The notes below the pieces were generated by a model. That model saw only the letters and a list, made by a program, of their open reading frames with translations, had not been told where the DNA came from and did not search any database. The position numbers and the translations under genes are program-made. Shown here piece by piece: positions 42,680 through 53,589 of a DNA stretch of 64,000 nt (its first letter is position 1; the number at the start of each line of letters is the position of its first letter). This DNA is from Sthenelais limicola (Eukaryota > Annelida > Polychaeta > Phyllodocida > Sigalionidae). Location: contig OW804102.1 in assembly GCA_942159475.1 (NCBI GenBank), positions 22,324,684 through 22,388,683 of the forward strand. Direction: 5' to 3'.

Positions 42680-42785
42680 CTCCAACAAAATCAATAGGCC
42701 AGTGAACCATGCAAGGAGAACCTCGCCACCCCACTCCACCTATAGAACCAGTATAACAACAGAATTGATATATCTCCTTAACAAT
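42680..42785 (+). repeat. SINE body fragment related to 30440-30545
   Basis: AATCAATAGGCCAGTGAACCATG and the following CCACC-rich and AGAACCAGTATAACAACA segments align with the body of the tRNA-derived SINE at 30344-30560. The tRNA-like head is not evident. Confidence 0.5.
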
Positions 42786-43079
42786 TATGACATTTAACAC
42801 AAGACTTCCATCCTGGTAGAGGCAGATGGTGCCTATAAAATGTTGTTACAGCCATGATACATGCATTGCCTCTTCATAAACAAGAGAGATGAAACACTGG
42901 CCACTGGGTTTATCAGCAATTTATGAACGTGGCATTGACTTCCTACAGTTAACACAGAGGTAAAAGTCACCGGAGGAACTTTTGTATCTGCAACAGTTCA
43001 ACTTCTCAAGGAGAATTCGGATCAAAGGATGTTTCAATGTGTGGTGGCCTGAGGTGGGTGGTTGTGGGGACCCCTTCTA

Positions 43080-43314
43080 TCAACAATCTTTTGACAAATA
43101 TTATAGCTTGTGTAAATGATCTATGAATATCAAATGCATGATGGGAAAGATAAAGTCTTGTTTTATGGAAACATATACTATATGGCTATTTACATGGGAT
43201 CACTGTTAAATATTCCAAGCTGAACATGTTTTCTCTAGCTTTTACACTGACATACAACTCCCATAATTCCATACGAATCGAGATCCAAGATGGCGCACAT
43301 ACAACTCCCCTATT
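43080..43314 (-). mobile_element. AATAGGGG-family MITE, minus orientation
   Basis: It shares TATAGCTTGTGTAAATGATCTAT, GCATGATGGGAAAGAT and CATAATTCCATACGAATC blocks with 23855-24102 and ends ACATACAACTCCCCTATT at 43314. The left terminus is missing. Confidence 0.55.
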
Positions 43315-43319
43315 GACTG

Positions 43320-44290
43320 GCTGTTTCTCCATGGTAAGAAAATCGGTTCTGTGGATAGAGAGCTTAACTCTATCCTTGCTATAAGGGCCTGCTCCATTAC
43401 ACAGAATGGTGCATCAGACTTCATGGGACGTCTAGAGTTCAAAGGGAACTTTTTGATTTATTCATTTCGTCCAATGCGCTTTCCCACTGCCTCGCCAAAG
43501 TACTATCAGTTTTTATTTGTTGTATGCGTGATCATGCCTGATTCATTTGGCAAACAGTCATGGTTTCATAGAGACTCCTTTTTCTTCCAATCAGAATGAT
43601 TCATAGGAATGCACCCTAATGTACATAGATTTCCATCAATTCTAAGGATAATATAATAAAACAGGGAAACAAGCTGGACATGCGTGTGGTTATGTCGCAA
43701 AGCCTCGGACTCGGAACTATCATCCTGGCGGCTTCATGTGGGGTTCCACTTATCACTTTTTACCTTACTATCTGATCAGCTTTTTGATATTTGAAAGTAT
43801 TATTAAACTTGGATGATGGGACTGAAGGGACAGTTCATAACATCAATCTCCCAGATTTGTGCATCCTTTTTTTGTATCTGTTTGTTCTTTTTGAAATGTA
43901 GAACACCAACCATGCTCTAAGTGTTAAAGCAATTGCAAACCTTCCTTAATTGTGGCCAGACAACTGATTCAATAATCCCTAAGTCACAGTGTCCACTGGG
44001 GAGATTGAGGGGTGGGCAAGCCTCTTCGGCTTTATTCGCCATTTGTTGGGAAGCTGAGGGCACGCCCACAGCACAATAGACAATGGGTAGTTGTAGACCT
44101 ACAGACCAGTGTTGCCCATCTCTTTTTGGGCCGACCGCTTACATCAGCGAAAATAAAAAAAACCAATTGACTGCTCAAAACTGCCAGCTCATGGCTTTCC
44201 ACTGGTTCATTTTGCTTCGAAATCATTTATAATTTGTTGTTAATGTGCATTTGGTGACAGTAGGCTACCATCCCAACAAATGGCTACTAA
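43320..44290. other. Non-coding stretch
   Basis: No supported feature was seen. The 82-codon frame at 43351 and the 64-codon minus frame at 44032-44226 have no recognised domain. Confidence 0.45.
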
Positions 44291-44295
44291 AGGCA

Positions 44296-44418
44296 TTAGA
44301 TCATTCGGTTGTATTGCTTTGGCTGGCCTATTGGCCCAGGAACAAGAGCTCGGGCAGAGCCCTTGGTCTTGTTCCTGGGCCAATAGACCAGCCTAATCAA
44401 CACACTCCAATGATCTAA
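44296..44418. mobile_element. Fold-back element with about 50-bp arms
   Basis: The left arm (TTAGATCATT... then GGCTGGCCTATTGGCCCAGG, to about 44348) and the right arm (from about 44371, TCTTGTTCCTGGGCCAATAG onward) are imperfect reverse complements around a short GGGCAGAGCCC core. The inner 27 bp pair with one mismatch. There is no coding content. Confidence 0.75.
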
Positions 44419-44419
44419 C

Positions 44420-45960
44420 CACCCAGTAGTCCAGCCAGTGTACTCTAGGTGTTAGTTGGTTATGTAGGCTAATATGACGTAATATGATGTGATGATTATT
44501 AATTATGAATTAATTATGCATGTAACTCATGGAAGGTTAGGTAATATCATTTTTTTAGCAATCCAAGCTTACACATCATAACTAAGCATGTATTTTTATA
44601 TAGGTTGTACATGTTTGTACCTTCATTTATTTGCATAATTATATGCTTATCTCTGTTTATCATGTAACCATATATTACCATGATCCACCGAAGCCTCCTC
44701 AGTGAGGGATAATAAATAATACAGACAGGACCTCTGTCTCTGTCATCTCTTCTAAATGATTAGGAATTACTTCCTATCAATACTTTACACTAGCATCTCA
44801 CCACATTTTGATTGCATGCATGCGCCAGTCCGGCAAACACGATTGTCCAAATCCAATCCTCTGTTTGGGTTGTCGGCGACTCAGCCAGTCTTCTGCCTCC
44901 CCAGAGGACACTGGCTCTTAAGGCCAGGCTCCACCAGACCATGTGCTTATTGCGGCAGAGAATTTCTCACCTCAATATTTCCTTTTTCTCAAAAAGTGAT
45001 ATCTGGTTTTACTTGTTCGAAAGTATTTTTAAGCACTTTTTCAATTGACTTTGGCACCCTGGCATTAGGTATTGATATATAAAATGTATTTATAACACCC
45101 AATATTCTATGCAACGGTTTGATAGTCCTTGTCACAAAGCAGTTATTATAAAGAACCTATGTTACAGAACCTAGCATGACTGTCATCTGACTAGCTCCAT
45201 TTGTTGCTATATTCACATTGAGAATACACTTCAGAATGAAACCGCAAAGACTGCAGAGGGAAAACACGTCAGTGGGGTCAAGCTGTAACTAATAATGGTA
45301 TGCACCACATGGTAGGCCACACGTATAAAGAACCTCCCTGGGCGTTGTCTAGGAATGACACTCATTAATGGAATAACACACTGAGGTATAAGATAATAAT
45401 GGACTAATAACCTGATGCTGTATACATCATACTATAGATTAGGTCTAATAGCTGCTGGTGTTATGCGATAAGAGACTCCTTGAAGCACCTTGATTTCATA
45501 ATATGATAAATACGTCTACTCGCTGAACCAAACCAAACAAGATGTTTATTATGTTTCTCTCAGTTTCATTGGTCTAATTCACAAGCTTTAATATTATTAG
45601 TATGTAGTCTTACATAAGGATATGGCAATATTCATATCAGACTAGATTTATTGCCATTCAAATTTAAAATCCTTCATTTGCAAAGTGAAGATAATTGTTG
45701 GAAAAATTCATCTTTCTTGGGATTTTCATTAAAACTGATGAGACATATCACAACCAGATTCATATACACAAAACCAAGAAGAAATAAGAAGTTATGGATA
45801 AGGGTTTTTTTCTGTATCACAGTCGAAGTGATTGTCTGTCAGGAGACACAATGGTTACCTGTCTGAAGTGTATTCCTTTTATTCCACATAGAAAAGAGAT
45901 TTAATGTGTTTCTATGAAGTGCTCCATCTTTTTCTACTGTGTGAAAGAAACAATGCAAAC
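44420..45960. other. Non-coding stretch
   Basis: No feature can be supported. A frame at 44756-45082 lies over a locally GC-richer patch but has no recognised domain. Confidence 0.4.
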
Positions 45961-45969
45961 TCAATGAAC

Positions 45970-46165
45970 CTACTTATTGGATATATTCAGCTGAATTAGG
46001 CTGGAAAGGGGATAAAGGCAAGGTATATCGACCGGGGTATAGTTGGTAATGTGCCGACGTAAAAGTTTGTGCTGATCGGTTACTTTGAACTGGATTTTGA
46101 GCCTTATTTTGTCTTAAATTTTATTCATTTGAGAGAATTAGGGAAGATGAATTGTAGCTGTTCTA
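45970..46165 (+). repeat. High-copy AT-rich repeat family, copy 3
   Basis: It carries TTCAGCTGAATTAGGCTGGAAAGGGGATAAAGGCAAGGTA (about 45987-46026) and GAACTGGATTTTGAGCCTTATTTTGTCTTAAATTTTATT (about 46087-46126), in the same order and spacing as at 22892-23145. Confidence 0.55.
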
Positions 46166-46169
46166 AAGC

Positions 46170-47140
46170 CATGACCCTTGCATATATTATAACGGTCTCA
46201 GATCCTATTCCATTACCTTGATGGTTAGCCTCTTTGAAAGTGATAAATAAATCAATCCTTCTGTTCAGTCTAATTGTATAAATAAGTAGCTAGGGCTATA
46301 TTATAATTACTCTAACGGAACAAGGCATCCCAGTCGCCCAACCCCGGCCCTTGTCTTTGCTCACCATCAGAGAGACAAACATGTATGTACTTTGTTCCCT
46401 AGCCGGCAGGAGGAAAGTAAACACTATCATTAGAGGCTAATTAAGGGTAACGTCCAATTAATATTACCATCAATATGGCCTTAGGCACGAGCAAACAATG
46501 TCCGCGGGCTGGTAGGATGGGTGGAAATTAGACCTGCACAGATTAATGTGTGTGCTCATCATGTTGACATGGTCAGTCACTCTAAACCATGGGTCATTGT
46601 GCATCTAGGTTTCAGAGACCTGTAAGTGGTGTAGTACCAACAAGGAAAAGCAGATAATTATGTCACTTGAAAATGAGTCTTGAGTCGCCAAAGAATACCA
46701 CCGTATATAAACTTATGACATCAAGCAGATTACAACGATATTGACCTTCAGGACACATTATCCTAAATGTTTCGATTCTCCAATTTTCTAACTGTGTACT
46801 TACAGTCGAAGTGACAGTGGTCACCTTTTAGAATATCTGTAATAATAGTAACGCAAGTTATGCCATTTCTCAATTATAGAATGTGAATGTTTAATTTAGT
46901 TTATGTTTTCAAGATCAAGATTGCCTGAGAATTATATTTGAAAATAGTGTCATGTTGATTACTTAATAATCATACTTAAAAACTAAAGTCAACTAACAAT
47001 ATGCGACGTAGACAAATACATAACTAAATCTGTAAGTTTCTTTTGATGAATTAGAGGCTTATATTTCCCACGTAGAACCTCAGGCTCTGAAGAGCTATAG
47101 AGGTTTGATTTTATCATTATGTGGTATAACACAGGAAAAG
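46170..47140. other. Non-coding stretch
   Basis: Nothing was recognised here. Confidence 0.5.
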
Positions 47141-47144
47141 GAGT

Positions 47145-47341
47145 CTGCCCACACACAGCCGATTTGGCTCCCGATTGACCCCCGATTTTGATCTCCCGAT
47201 GATTCCCAGGATTTAATTTCCAATCCTGGTTTATGTTTTTTCATGTTAAACATAAACCAGGATTTGAAATGAAGCCATAGAATTCATCGGGAGACCAAAA
47301 TCCGGGGGCAATCGGGGGGCAAATCGGCTGTGCATGGGCAG
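47145..47341. mobile_element. Long fold-back (hairpin) MITE
   Basis: Arms of about 85-90 bp run from CTGCCCACACACAGCCGATTTG (47145) to AATCCTGGTTTATGTTT (about 47239), and back from AAACATAAACCAGGATT (about 47248) to GGCTGTGCATGGGCAG (47341). Pairing is interrupted by small bulges. CCCGAT/ATCGGG motifs repeat within the arms. The whole unit would form a near-continuous RNA or DNA hairpin of about 200 nt. Confidence 0.75.
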
Positions 47342-47344
47342 GGT

Positions 47345-48394
47345 TTTAGGTGGCAAAACAATGGGTTATACTAACTCAGGATGACCGTCTGTGACATATT
47401 CAATAAACAGTCTTGAAGATTGACACATGTATTGAGCGCTGCACAACCCGAACATCAAAATATTCTGACAATGAGTTTTTGTGGAAAAACATCGAAAAAG
47501 AATGATTATTTGCGACTTTAGACTAATCATTCTTTAACGAACCACATAAATGTCATAAAATTACTTACTGCCCTTTACATACATTATCTAAAAGGTTATC
47601 CACACCTGTAGTCAAGGACCATGCAGAAAAATCAGGAATTCTTTTCTCTTTTCTGAAATATGGCTCCTATTTGTACGACATGTTTAGGTACAAAACTAGG
47701 AATTTTGATACGAAAGCAATCAGAAATATCCGAGATGTTGGTCTCTCCGATTATGCGCAAGGCGCCTCACTCATAACTGATAAAAAATTCCGTCACCAAT
47801 TTGTCATCAAGTTCTTACCTTATTATTATGTAAAATAAAAAAAAACATGCTGTATACTAATATGAAAAATAAGGGTTTACCAGTGATTATTCTAAAGGTA
47901 AATAAGGATCATTGGTAGATGTTTGTTAGGGACATATAGACTGTTAATTTTGTATGATCTGCTTTTAATTGATGTTGTAATTAACGTGTATATCAAGGTA
48001 ACGTTTTTGTAAACATAGACATAGGCTAAAATATCATACATGTATGAGAACTTACAATAAATTAAAACAAACAAAACAAAAGAATATTTTGAATTGAATT
48101 GAATTTATAACCGTTAGATAAAAGCAAAGCGCAATACATTGAACTGATGTTGCTTATTATCAACTGCCTCATTCAATAACTTCAAACCTTCCCTTGATGC
48201 ATACAATATGTATCAAAGAAATTATCAAGACTCACTGATCATCAATATCTATCATGTTAACGCGACAGCATACGCTCAAGAAGCAGAAAGAGTTGAAGCA
48301 GAAATACGATCTTATAAATTCCTCTTTGCGTGACATAGACTGGGTTGAACATACTTGAATAGGAAATCTACACAGGCATTAAAACTTAGGAACG
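47345..48394. other. Non-coding stretch
   Basis: No gene or repeat family was recognised. Confidence 0.5.
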
Positions 48395-48460
48395 GTGAAC
48401 ACTAGGCATTTACTCCCGCCTCCCGCCGCACCTATGAATATTCATATATTACTTGTCACC

Positions 48461-48583
48461 ATGGTGAACATTTGCTTCGACACCAGCCACTTCGTCGCTG
48501 TGCAGCTCCGGAATAGTGTTATAGAGCACTGTCACAGAATAGACCCAGACATTTTAAAAGACCTTTTAGAAGAAGAGTTTTAA
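48461..48583 (+). CDS. Possible 40-codon ORF with ideal start context
   Basis: CACCATGGTG at 48457-48466 is a near-perfect vertebrate-type Kozak context. The frame runs 40 codons to a TAA and ends in an acidic DILKDLLEEEF segment. An in-frame upstream ATG at 48434 would add nine residues. The peptide is protein-like but short and unrecognised. It could be a small ORF, a first exon whose donor I cannot see, or chance. Confidence 0.2.
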   Translation: MVNICFDTSHFVAVQLRNSVIEHCHRIDPDILKDLLEEEF

Positions 48584-48599
48584 CAAAGAAGACACCGCT

Positions 48600-49600
48600 T
48601 TGTAGTTTAAGAAATGAAAGACGAATTGAAGCGAAGGTTAAAGAATACTTACTTGAAAGACTTTTGTAATCGAACCTTTATTTGAACAGATTGGTTTATT
48701 GACAAATTCAAGCATGATCAAACTATAGTTTAACATAATCGATGCCAAATATACACAGAGTAACTAACGAGTTGGTTGAAGGAGTGGAAATTATATTCTA
48801 AGTGACTGAGACCAACGAGTTAGATAACTGTTTTATTATATGCTTATTATGATATAAATAGGTAACATTTTTTAGTCTAAAAGTTGAATTTCCGCCGTAA
48901 ACTTTGTAAAACCGCATTGTATTGGTTGCCATAACAATCACCTGTATAACTCCCTAGCAATTATACACAATGTGCATATCTCACTTTAGGTACGTTGTTT
49001 TCAGAGAAATGCGTATATAATAAACGCAAATATACCTAGTATTTACACAGAACTATCTAGTTCTGTGGTATTTATAATTTACCACTTTGGTACATTTTAC
49101 TTGATGTGTAGAGCTGCCGTTTGTACATTTTCTTACGATCTGATCCACGTTTAACCTCTTCTGCTTTCTCACCGCAAAGTTTAGATGGAAGCCTTATATT
49201 GTTCTATGCGAATGTCTAATGACAGACCACCGTTGTACTGACCATAGGAAGAAAAGACTGACTGAAGTGTTCTCTTGCAACTTACTACAGTCCCTTTGTT
49301 TTTGTTTTAAAGGACTTCATTCTTCAAATCATTGTGTCCTACCAACCTACATTGGTTCCAGATGACATTTAGAGAAATGTATATGTTTACACATGTACAT
49401 ACTTTAAAGTAAATATTTTATACGAATTTTTATTTCTAAAAACCACAACCTGCACCGTGGCACTGCTATGTCATGATAAACAAATTATCAACTTATTATT
49501 CTCTTCATTTTCTCAATATTCCGATTAACAAACTCTCCACATCGTGCCAACGACAAAGGTAAATAACAAAATGTATTGTCTAAAAGAGCAAACAATACAA
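48600..49600. other. Non-coding stretch
   Basis: Only a fragment of the high-copy AT-rich family (GAGCTGCCGTTTGTACATTTTCTTACG, about 49111-49137) was recognised. Confidence 0.45.
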
Positions 49601-49621
49601 AAGCGAACTATTGTAACACCT

Positions 49622-49836
49622 GGGGCCTGTAGCATAATATACTCCTTATTAAAATGTTCCTTGCTATCTTATTTGTCCTTACTTGGGTAGGACATTCCTG
49701 CTGTAGGAATAGACATAAGCATTGTCTCACTCTATATAGACAGTTCCTTCCCTACTAAAATCCCCTTACCAGTTGCTTAGCAAGGTAAAGTAGCTCGGGA
49801 TGGAAAATATTAATTAAGGGGTTGTTATGCAACGGG
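49622..49836. mobile_element. GTTGCATAA-family MITE, copy 3, with 5-bp duplication
   Basis: The element starts GGGGCCTGTAGCATAA and ends TTGTTATGCAACGGG. It is flanked by CACCT at 49617-49621 and 49837-49841, and the interior matches 29597-29808 and 31112-31315. Confidence 0.7.
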
Positions 49837-50222
49837 CACCTAATGACTATGCATTAACTCAGCTCACTGTGCCACATGAAAGGTCAAAATATGGGCCGAG
49901 AGTAAACTCTCATATGGCCCAGAATACGCGCCATGTGTAAATATTGCACTTTTCGATTTCACAATCGCTAGATTATCTGTTATAATATGACTATATTATG
50001 GGACGAGACCAATATGTGGGTAGGCCGTCATAGCAATGTCAATCTGTAGCTATACAGTTAGCATATCCTAGAGTGACTACCGCTTTATACAATGCTCTTC
50101 TCTTATGATATTTGTTTTGTTTTGTTTTTTTATTTAGTATTTCTAAATAAAATGAAATGAAATGAATTTAAAAATCATTAGTTTGGTAAATCTAGTGGCA
50201 GCATGAAGGTACAGCATGTTCT

Positions 50223-50663
50223 CATACCCCTTTCACACTACACCTTTCAAAGCGCTTTGAAGTGCTTTGAAGCGCTTCCCCGAGGTCGGTTCTATTCACA
50301 CTGCACTCTAAAGTGCTTCCAAACTGAATCCAAAGTGAAGTGAAGTGGTTTCTACAATCCAACTACTTGAGGTGAATTATATAAACCGCTTCGCTTCACT
50401 TCGCTTTCTCAGTGCTAATTCTGCTAGTGTGAATGGAACCGAAGCGAAGCGAAGTGGTTTCTGACGTCATCAATCAGCTGCGTTGCTTATCTATAACCAC
50501 ATGGGAAAGACTACGGTGACTTGCCTGCAGTCTGAATAGAACCGACTTAGTGAAAGCGCTTTGAAGCATTTCTCTGCTGCAGTATGAATGGTGCGCATTA
50601 GATAAACCAGTTCGCAACAATTCGCTACGCTTCGCTTCAGTTGTGTAGTGTGAAAGGGGTATG
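50223..50663. mobile_element. MITE with perfect 21-bp terminal inverted repeats
   Basis: CATACCCCTTTCACACTACA+C (50223-50243) and its exact reverse complement (50643-50663) bound 441 bp. The outermost CA/TG may be flank, giving CCCCTTTCACAC ends next to TA dinucleotides. The interior repeats GAAGCGAAGCGAAGTGG and AAAGCGCTTTGAAG-type motifs in both orientations. The open minus frames here (within 50474-50920) are by-products. No transposase is present. Confidence 0.85.
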
Positions 50664-51040
50664 TATACGTTTGTGTATGCTTGGGGTATTTTGTGGAAGC
50701 GTGAAAGTATAGTATGCACTTTGTTTGTATTCGGGAAGTTGGTCCGTGGATGTAGCGGCATGTTGAGGCTTTTGAGGCGAGGCGTGGTATCAATTGTAAT
50801 GAAAATAAGTTTTGTTAATATCTTAAGGAGACGAATGATAATTCTATTGTAAATCCAATATCCACGCATGTCTCTTAAAACATATATGGGTGAAGTCGTC
50901 AGAACAATTACAATTCGCATTCAAATCCTCCAAATTAAACCAAATTTAAGCCCAGTTAAGCAGAAATCCATGAATAATTAATAGAGCTGCCAATCGTACA
51001 TTTTCTTACGTCCTGATACCACCATAGTGTACACGTATTG

Positions 51041-51210
51041 ATTTTTTCGCTGCTAAATTTTCGCGCATTAACCTTCTTCACACATTTTCACGCGGACATA
51101 AATTCGCTTACCAACAATTCCTACTATGTCAACAATGACACAACTTAATATTTGCGCACAATTTAAATTCACGCACATATAAGGATGTGCACGAAAATGG
51201 CGAAAATAAC
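51041..51210. mobile_element. Probable small MITE with TTTTCGC/GCGAAAA ends
   Basis: ATTTTTTCGCTGCTAAATTTTCGCGCA at the left and GTGCACGAAAATGGCGAAAATAAC at the right are imperfect inverted repeats around an A/T-rich centre with further TTCGC and GCGCA motifs. It lies beside a fragment of the high-copy AT-rich family (50980-51015). Confidence 0.45.
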
Positions 51211-51482
51211 ACCGAGAGAACATCTCCGCGGCCATATTTCCAGCACCGAATACAGGACGATGATCTATAGTTCTACACTGTGTTTAATGTAAGCAACGTT
51301 TAATCAACATTGAGTGTAGATAGGGTTAAAGGCTCTTAATGACAATGTGAGACAGATCGATCAAGTAGTGTAAATAGTGAGATATTGCACTTAATATGGT
51401 AGTCAAACACAAGTATCAGTCGCCATACATGATAATCAAGAAATCCCATTAGTAACTCATTACAGAGTAAACACCACTGGGT

Positions 51483-51714
51483 CGGGGCCTGTTGTATAAG
51501 CTTAAGAAAGACAACTTGGGTGTGAAGGGGGTGGGGAATTCCTACCCTTTTTCTTGTTACTTTTGTTATGGGTAGGAATACAAATGCATTGTGTCTATTG
51601 GCTATGTCTCTATATACCAGCTGGGAATGACATTGAGGAAGACATTTTGTTCCTTCTTACAGGTGAAGGAATTCACACAAAAAATCCGTTCCATAGCTTG
51701 TACAACAGGCCCCG
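51483..51714. mobile_element. GTTGCATAA-family MITE, copy 4 (diverged)
   Basis: CGGGGCCTGTTGTATAAGC at the left and GCTTGTACAACAGGCCCCG at the right are 19-bp inverted repeats with one mismatch. The interior retains GGTAGGAAT and CATTGTGTC family blocks but is otherwise diverged. Confidence 0.65.
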
Positions 51715-51837
51715 AAAACAGGCCCTGACAATGTACAACAAGGGTAATCGGCAGCGCGTCATGTTCAGTACATTCTGCCGAATAAGGGTGGGCATGGTGA
51801 ATACAGGGTGTATCAGAGTGTATTGTGGAATACCTTA

Positions 51838-52100
51838 ATTGAGCCTCATGTCTTTCTTAAATTGGGATTATTTGCAAGGATTGGTCTAGGCGAATTGTAC
51901 ATTTTCTGACACTTGGACCATATGTAGTATCTTTGGGTATGTCCATGACATTATGTCGTTTAGCAATGATAATGATAGATATATCTGTGTATATCTTTTA
52001 TTGAGTATGTGCAATACTATTTAAAACTCCTTTATACCTTAGATTTGGATTATTTGAGAGATTTGGGGAAATCGAGTTGTACATTTTCCGGAGGAATAAT
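51838..52100 (+). repeat. High-copy AT-rich repeat family, two adjacent partial copies
   Basis: TCTTTCTTAAATTGGGATTATTTGCAAGG...GAATTGTACATTTTC (51850-51906) and TACCTTAGATTTGGATTATTTGAGAG...GAGTTGTACATTTTCC (52036-52090) are both recognisable family segments. Confidence 0.5.
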
Positions 52101-52164
52101 TCAGGATATTTTAGGATGGATTAGGTCGTCAAAATAAAAAAAAATCAGCATCTCTACACATTTA

Positions 52165-52265
52165 GTACATTATTTTTTTTTTATTTTTTTTTTTAAGATT
52201 TTATTTAATCTTGGGTTGCCGACTCTCCTTTTCGGGGTTAGTTCTGTCGGTCCAAGATGCAAGAA
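52165..52265 (-). repeat. Poly(A)-tailed retroposed 3' end, minus strand
   Basis: On the minus strand a sequence ending ACCCAAGATTAAATAAAATCTT is followed by an A-rich tail of about 30 nt with AATAAA about 10 nt upstream. This is the expected 3' end of a LINE or processed transcript. The upstream GGACCGACAGAACTAACCCC segment was not identified. Confidence 0.4.
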
Positions 52266-52339
52266 ACATATTTTACATACATATTAGCTTAAGAATGATA
52301 AATATTTGCTCTTGAGATGATTCAGCACATATTGTCGGT

Positions 52340-52425
52340 TATTTTGAACTGTATTTTCAACCCCAGTGTTTCTTAATTTGGGTTATTAGAGATGGCGGGT
52401 GAAAGCTAATTGTATACACCTGTGG
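52340..52425 (+). repeat. High-copy AT-rich repeat family, fragment
   Basis: TTTGAACTGTATTTTCAACCCC...TTCTTAATTTGGGTTATTAGAGATGG matches the blocks at 23094 and 26343. Confidence 0.5.
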
Positions 52426-52606
52426 TGACCCAACTACAATGTCTGACTCGATGAGTTGTTTACACACAGAGAAGGTGGGTGGTCCAATATGCGGGTGGTA
52501 TAGAGATAGAGGGGTTTGTCTAGTATCAAGGAAGTGCATGGGAATCGGTCAAACTGCCATATGTCCCCGTTTTTTCATGATATTTTATTCACCACGATAT
52601 TATGCA

Positions 52607-52833
52607 GGGACTCCACTATGTGAAAAACGGCAAAAAACGGCTGCGACAAATTTTTTGCGACGAAACATCTAATCAAGTTAGATATTTTGCAATTGTTGGC
52701 AACAAATAAATGTGTTGCCGACAACCTATTTTACCCCCTCTTCCACTAGTGATTTGTGTGCGCCGAATTTTTAGTCATGTCGGTGACAAATTTTGCCTGT
52801 CGGCGCCGTTTTTCACCTATAGTGGAGTCGCCC
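52607..52833. mobile_element. MITE with GGGACTCCACTAT ends, possibly hAT-like
   Basis: The left end GGGACTCCACTATGTGAAAA and the right end ACCTATAGTGGAGTCGCCC are imperfect inverted repeats that continue into GTGAAAAACGGC/GCCGTTTTTCAC. TATTATG is found at 52598-52604 and 52834-52840 as a likely target duplication of about 7 bp, with CA between it and the left end. The interior repeats TGCGACAAATTTT and CGGTGACAAATTTTG motifs. Confidence 0.6.
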
Positions 52834-53445
52834 TATTATGGTGGCATTTGCCATCATATTCTGACGGAAATCAGCTAGGACACATTGTATATTATATATT
52901 CAATTTTTATTCAGATCACATGTACATTTCTGATAGGCGATACTGAACAAGACTGTGCCTTCTACGAATAGGTCCTCCAGGTAGTCCTTGTAATTATAAC
53001 ATGAGAGAATAATAGACCTGTACAAGTACACTAGCTTCACCTCCAGATCCTTCCTGTTATTCTCCTAATTTCCGGATATTTTCATCTACAGAGCTAATGG
53101 TTGAAGCAGTAAGGGAGTGGGATGAGACATGAATATATGGGTTGTTGGTTGGTGAACAAATGACTGACATTCGGTACATTACACATGTACTTACATTACA
53201 CACACACATATATATATCGTATTTTTATTCAGACATCACAGTAAATACATCAGAAAGGGAAGCGTCCCTCAGAATTCTGCTCTTCCAGGCCTCCCCTTTA
53301 AATGAGGATACAGTGAAATAAAATTAATCATCACAATCATTTTTCAATTTAAATGTCAATTGATGTGGAGAAGGCGAGTTTGAATTCAGCCAAGTTTTCA
53401 CTCTTAGTCCTCCCGTATGCGATAATGTTTGTGCATACGTGTAGT

Positions 53446-53584
53446 GTGACAATATACATTGCCAGTGTAACAATTTCATGCAGTGAATTTAGTTGTGATC
53501 TTTATTTTCCCCGAGTGAAAATATACATGGCCAATGTACAACTTTCATGCAGTTAATAAGCTTTAGTTGTGATCTTTATTTGGC
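53446..53584 (+). repeat. Imperfect tandem duplication of about 65-70 bp
   Basis: GTGACAATATACATTGCCAGTGTAACAATTTCATGCAGT... (53446-53510) is repeated as GTGAAAATATACATGGCCAATGTACAACTTTCATGCAGT... (53515-53584), and both end with TTTAGTTGTGATCTTTATTT. Confidence 0.7.
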
Positions 53585-53589
53585 CACAA

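Noticed and set aside
44756..45082. 108-codon plus-strand frame
   Set aside because: A locally GC-richer patch but no domain, conserved motif or exon boundary that I can identify.
50474..50920. 148- and 100-codon minus-strand frames
   Set aside because: They lie mostly within a MITE with perfect inverted ends and have no domain; they are by-products of the element's motif repeats.
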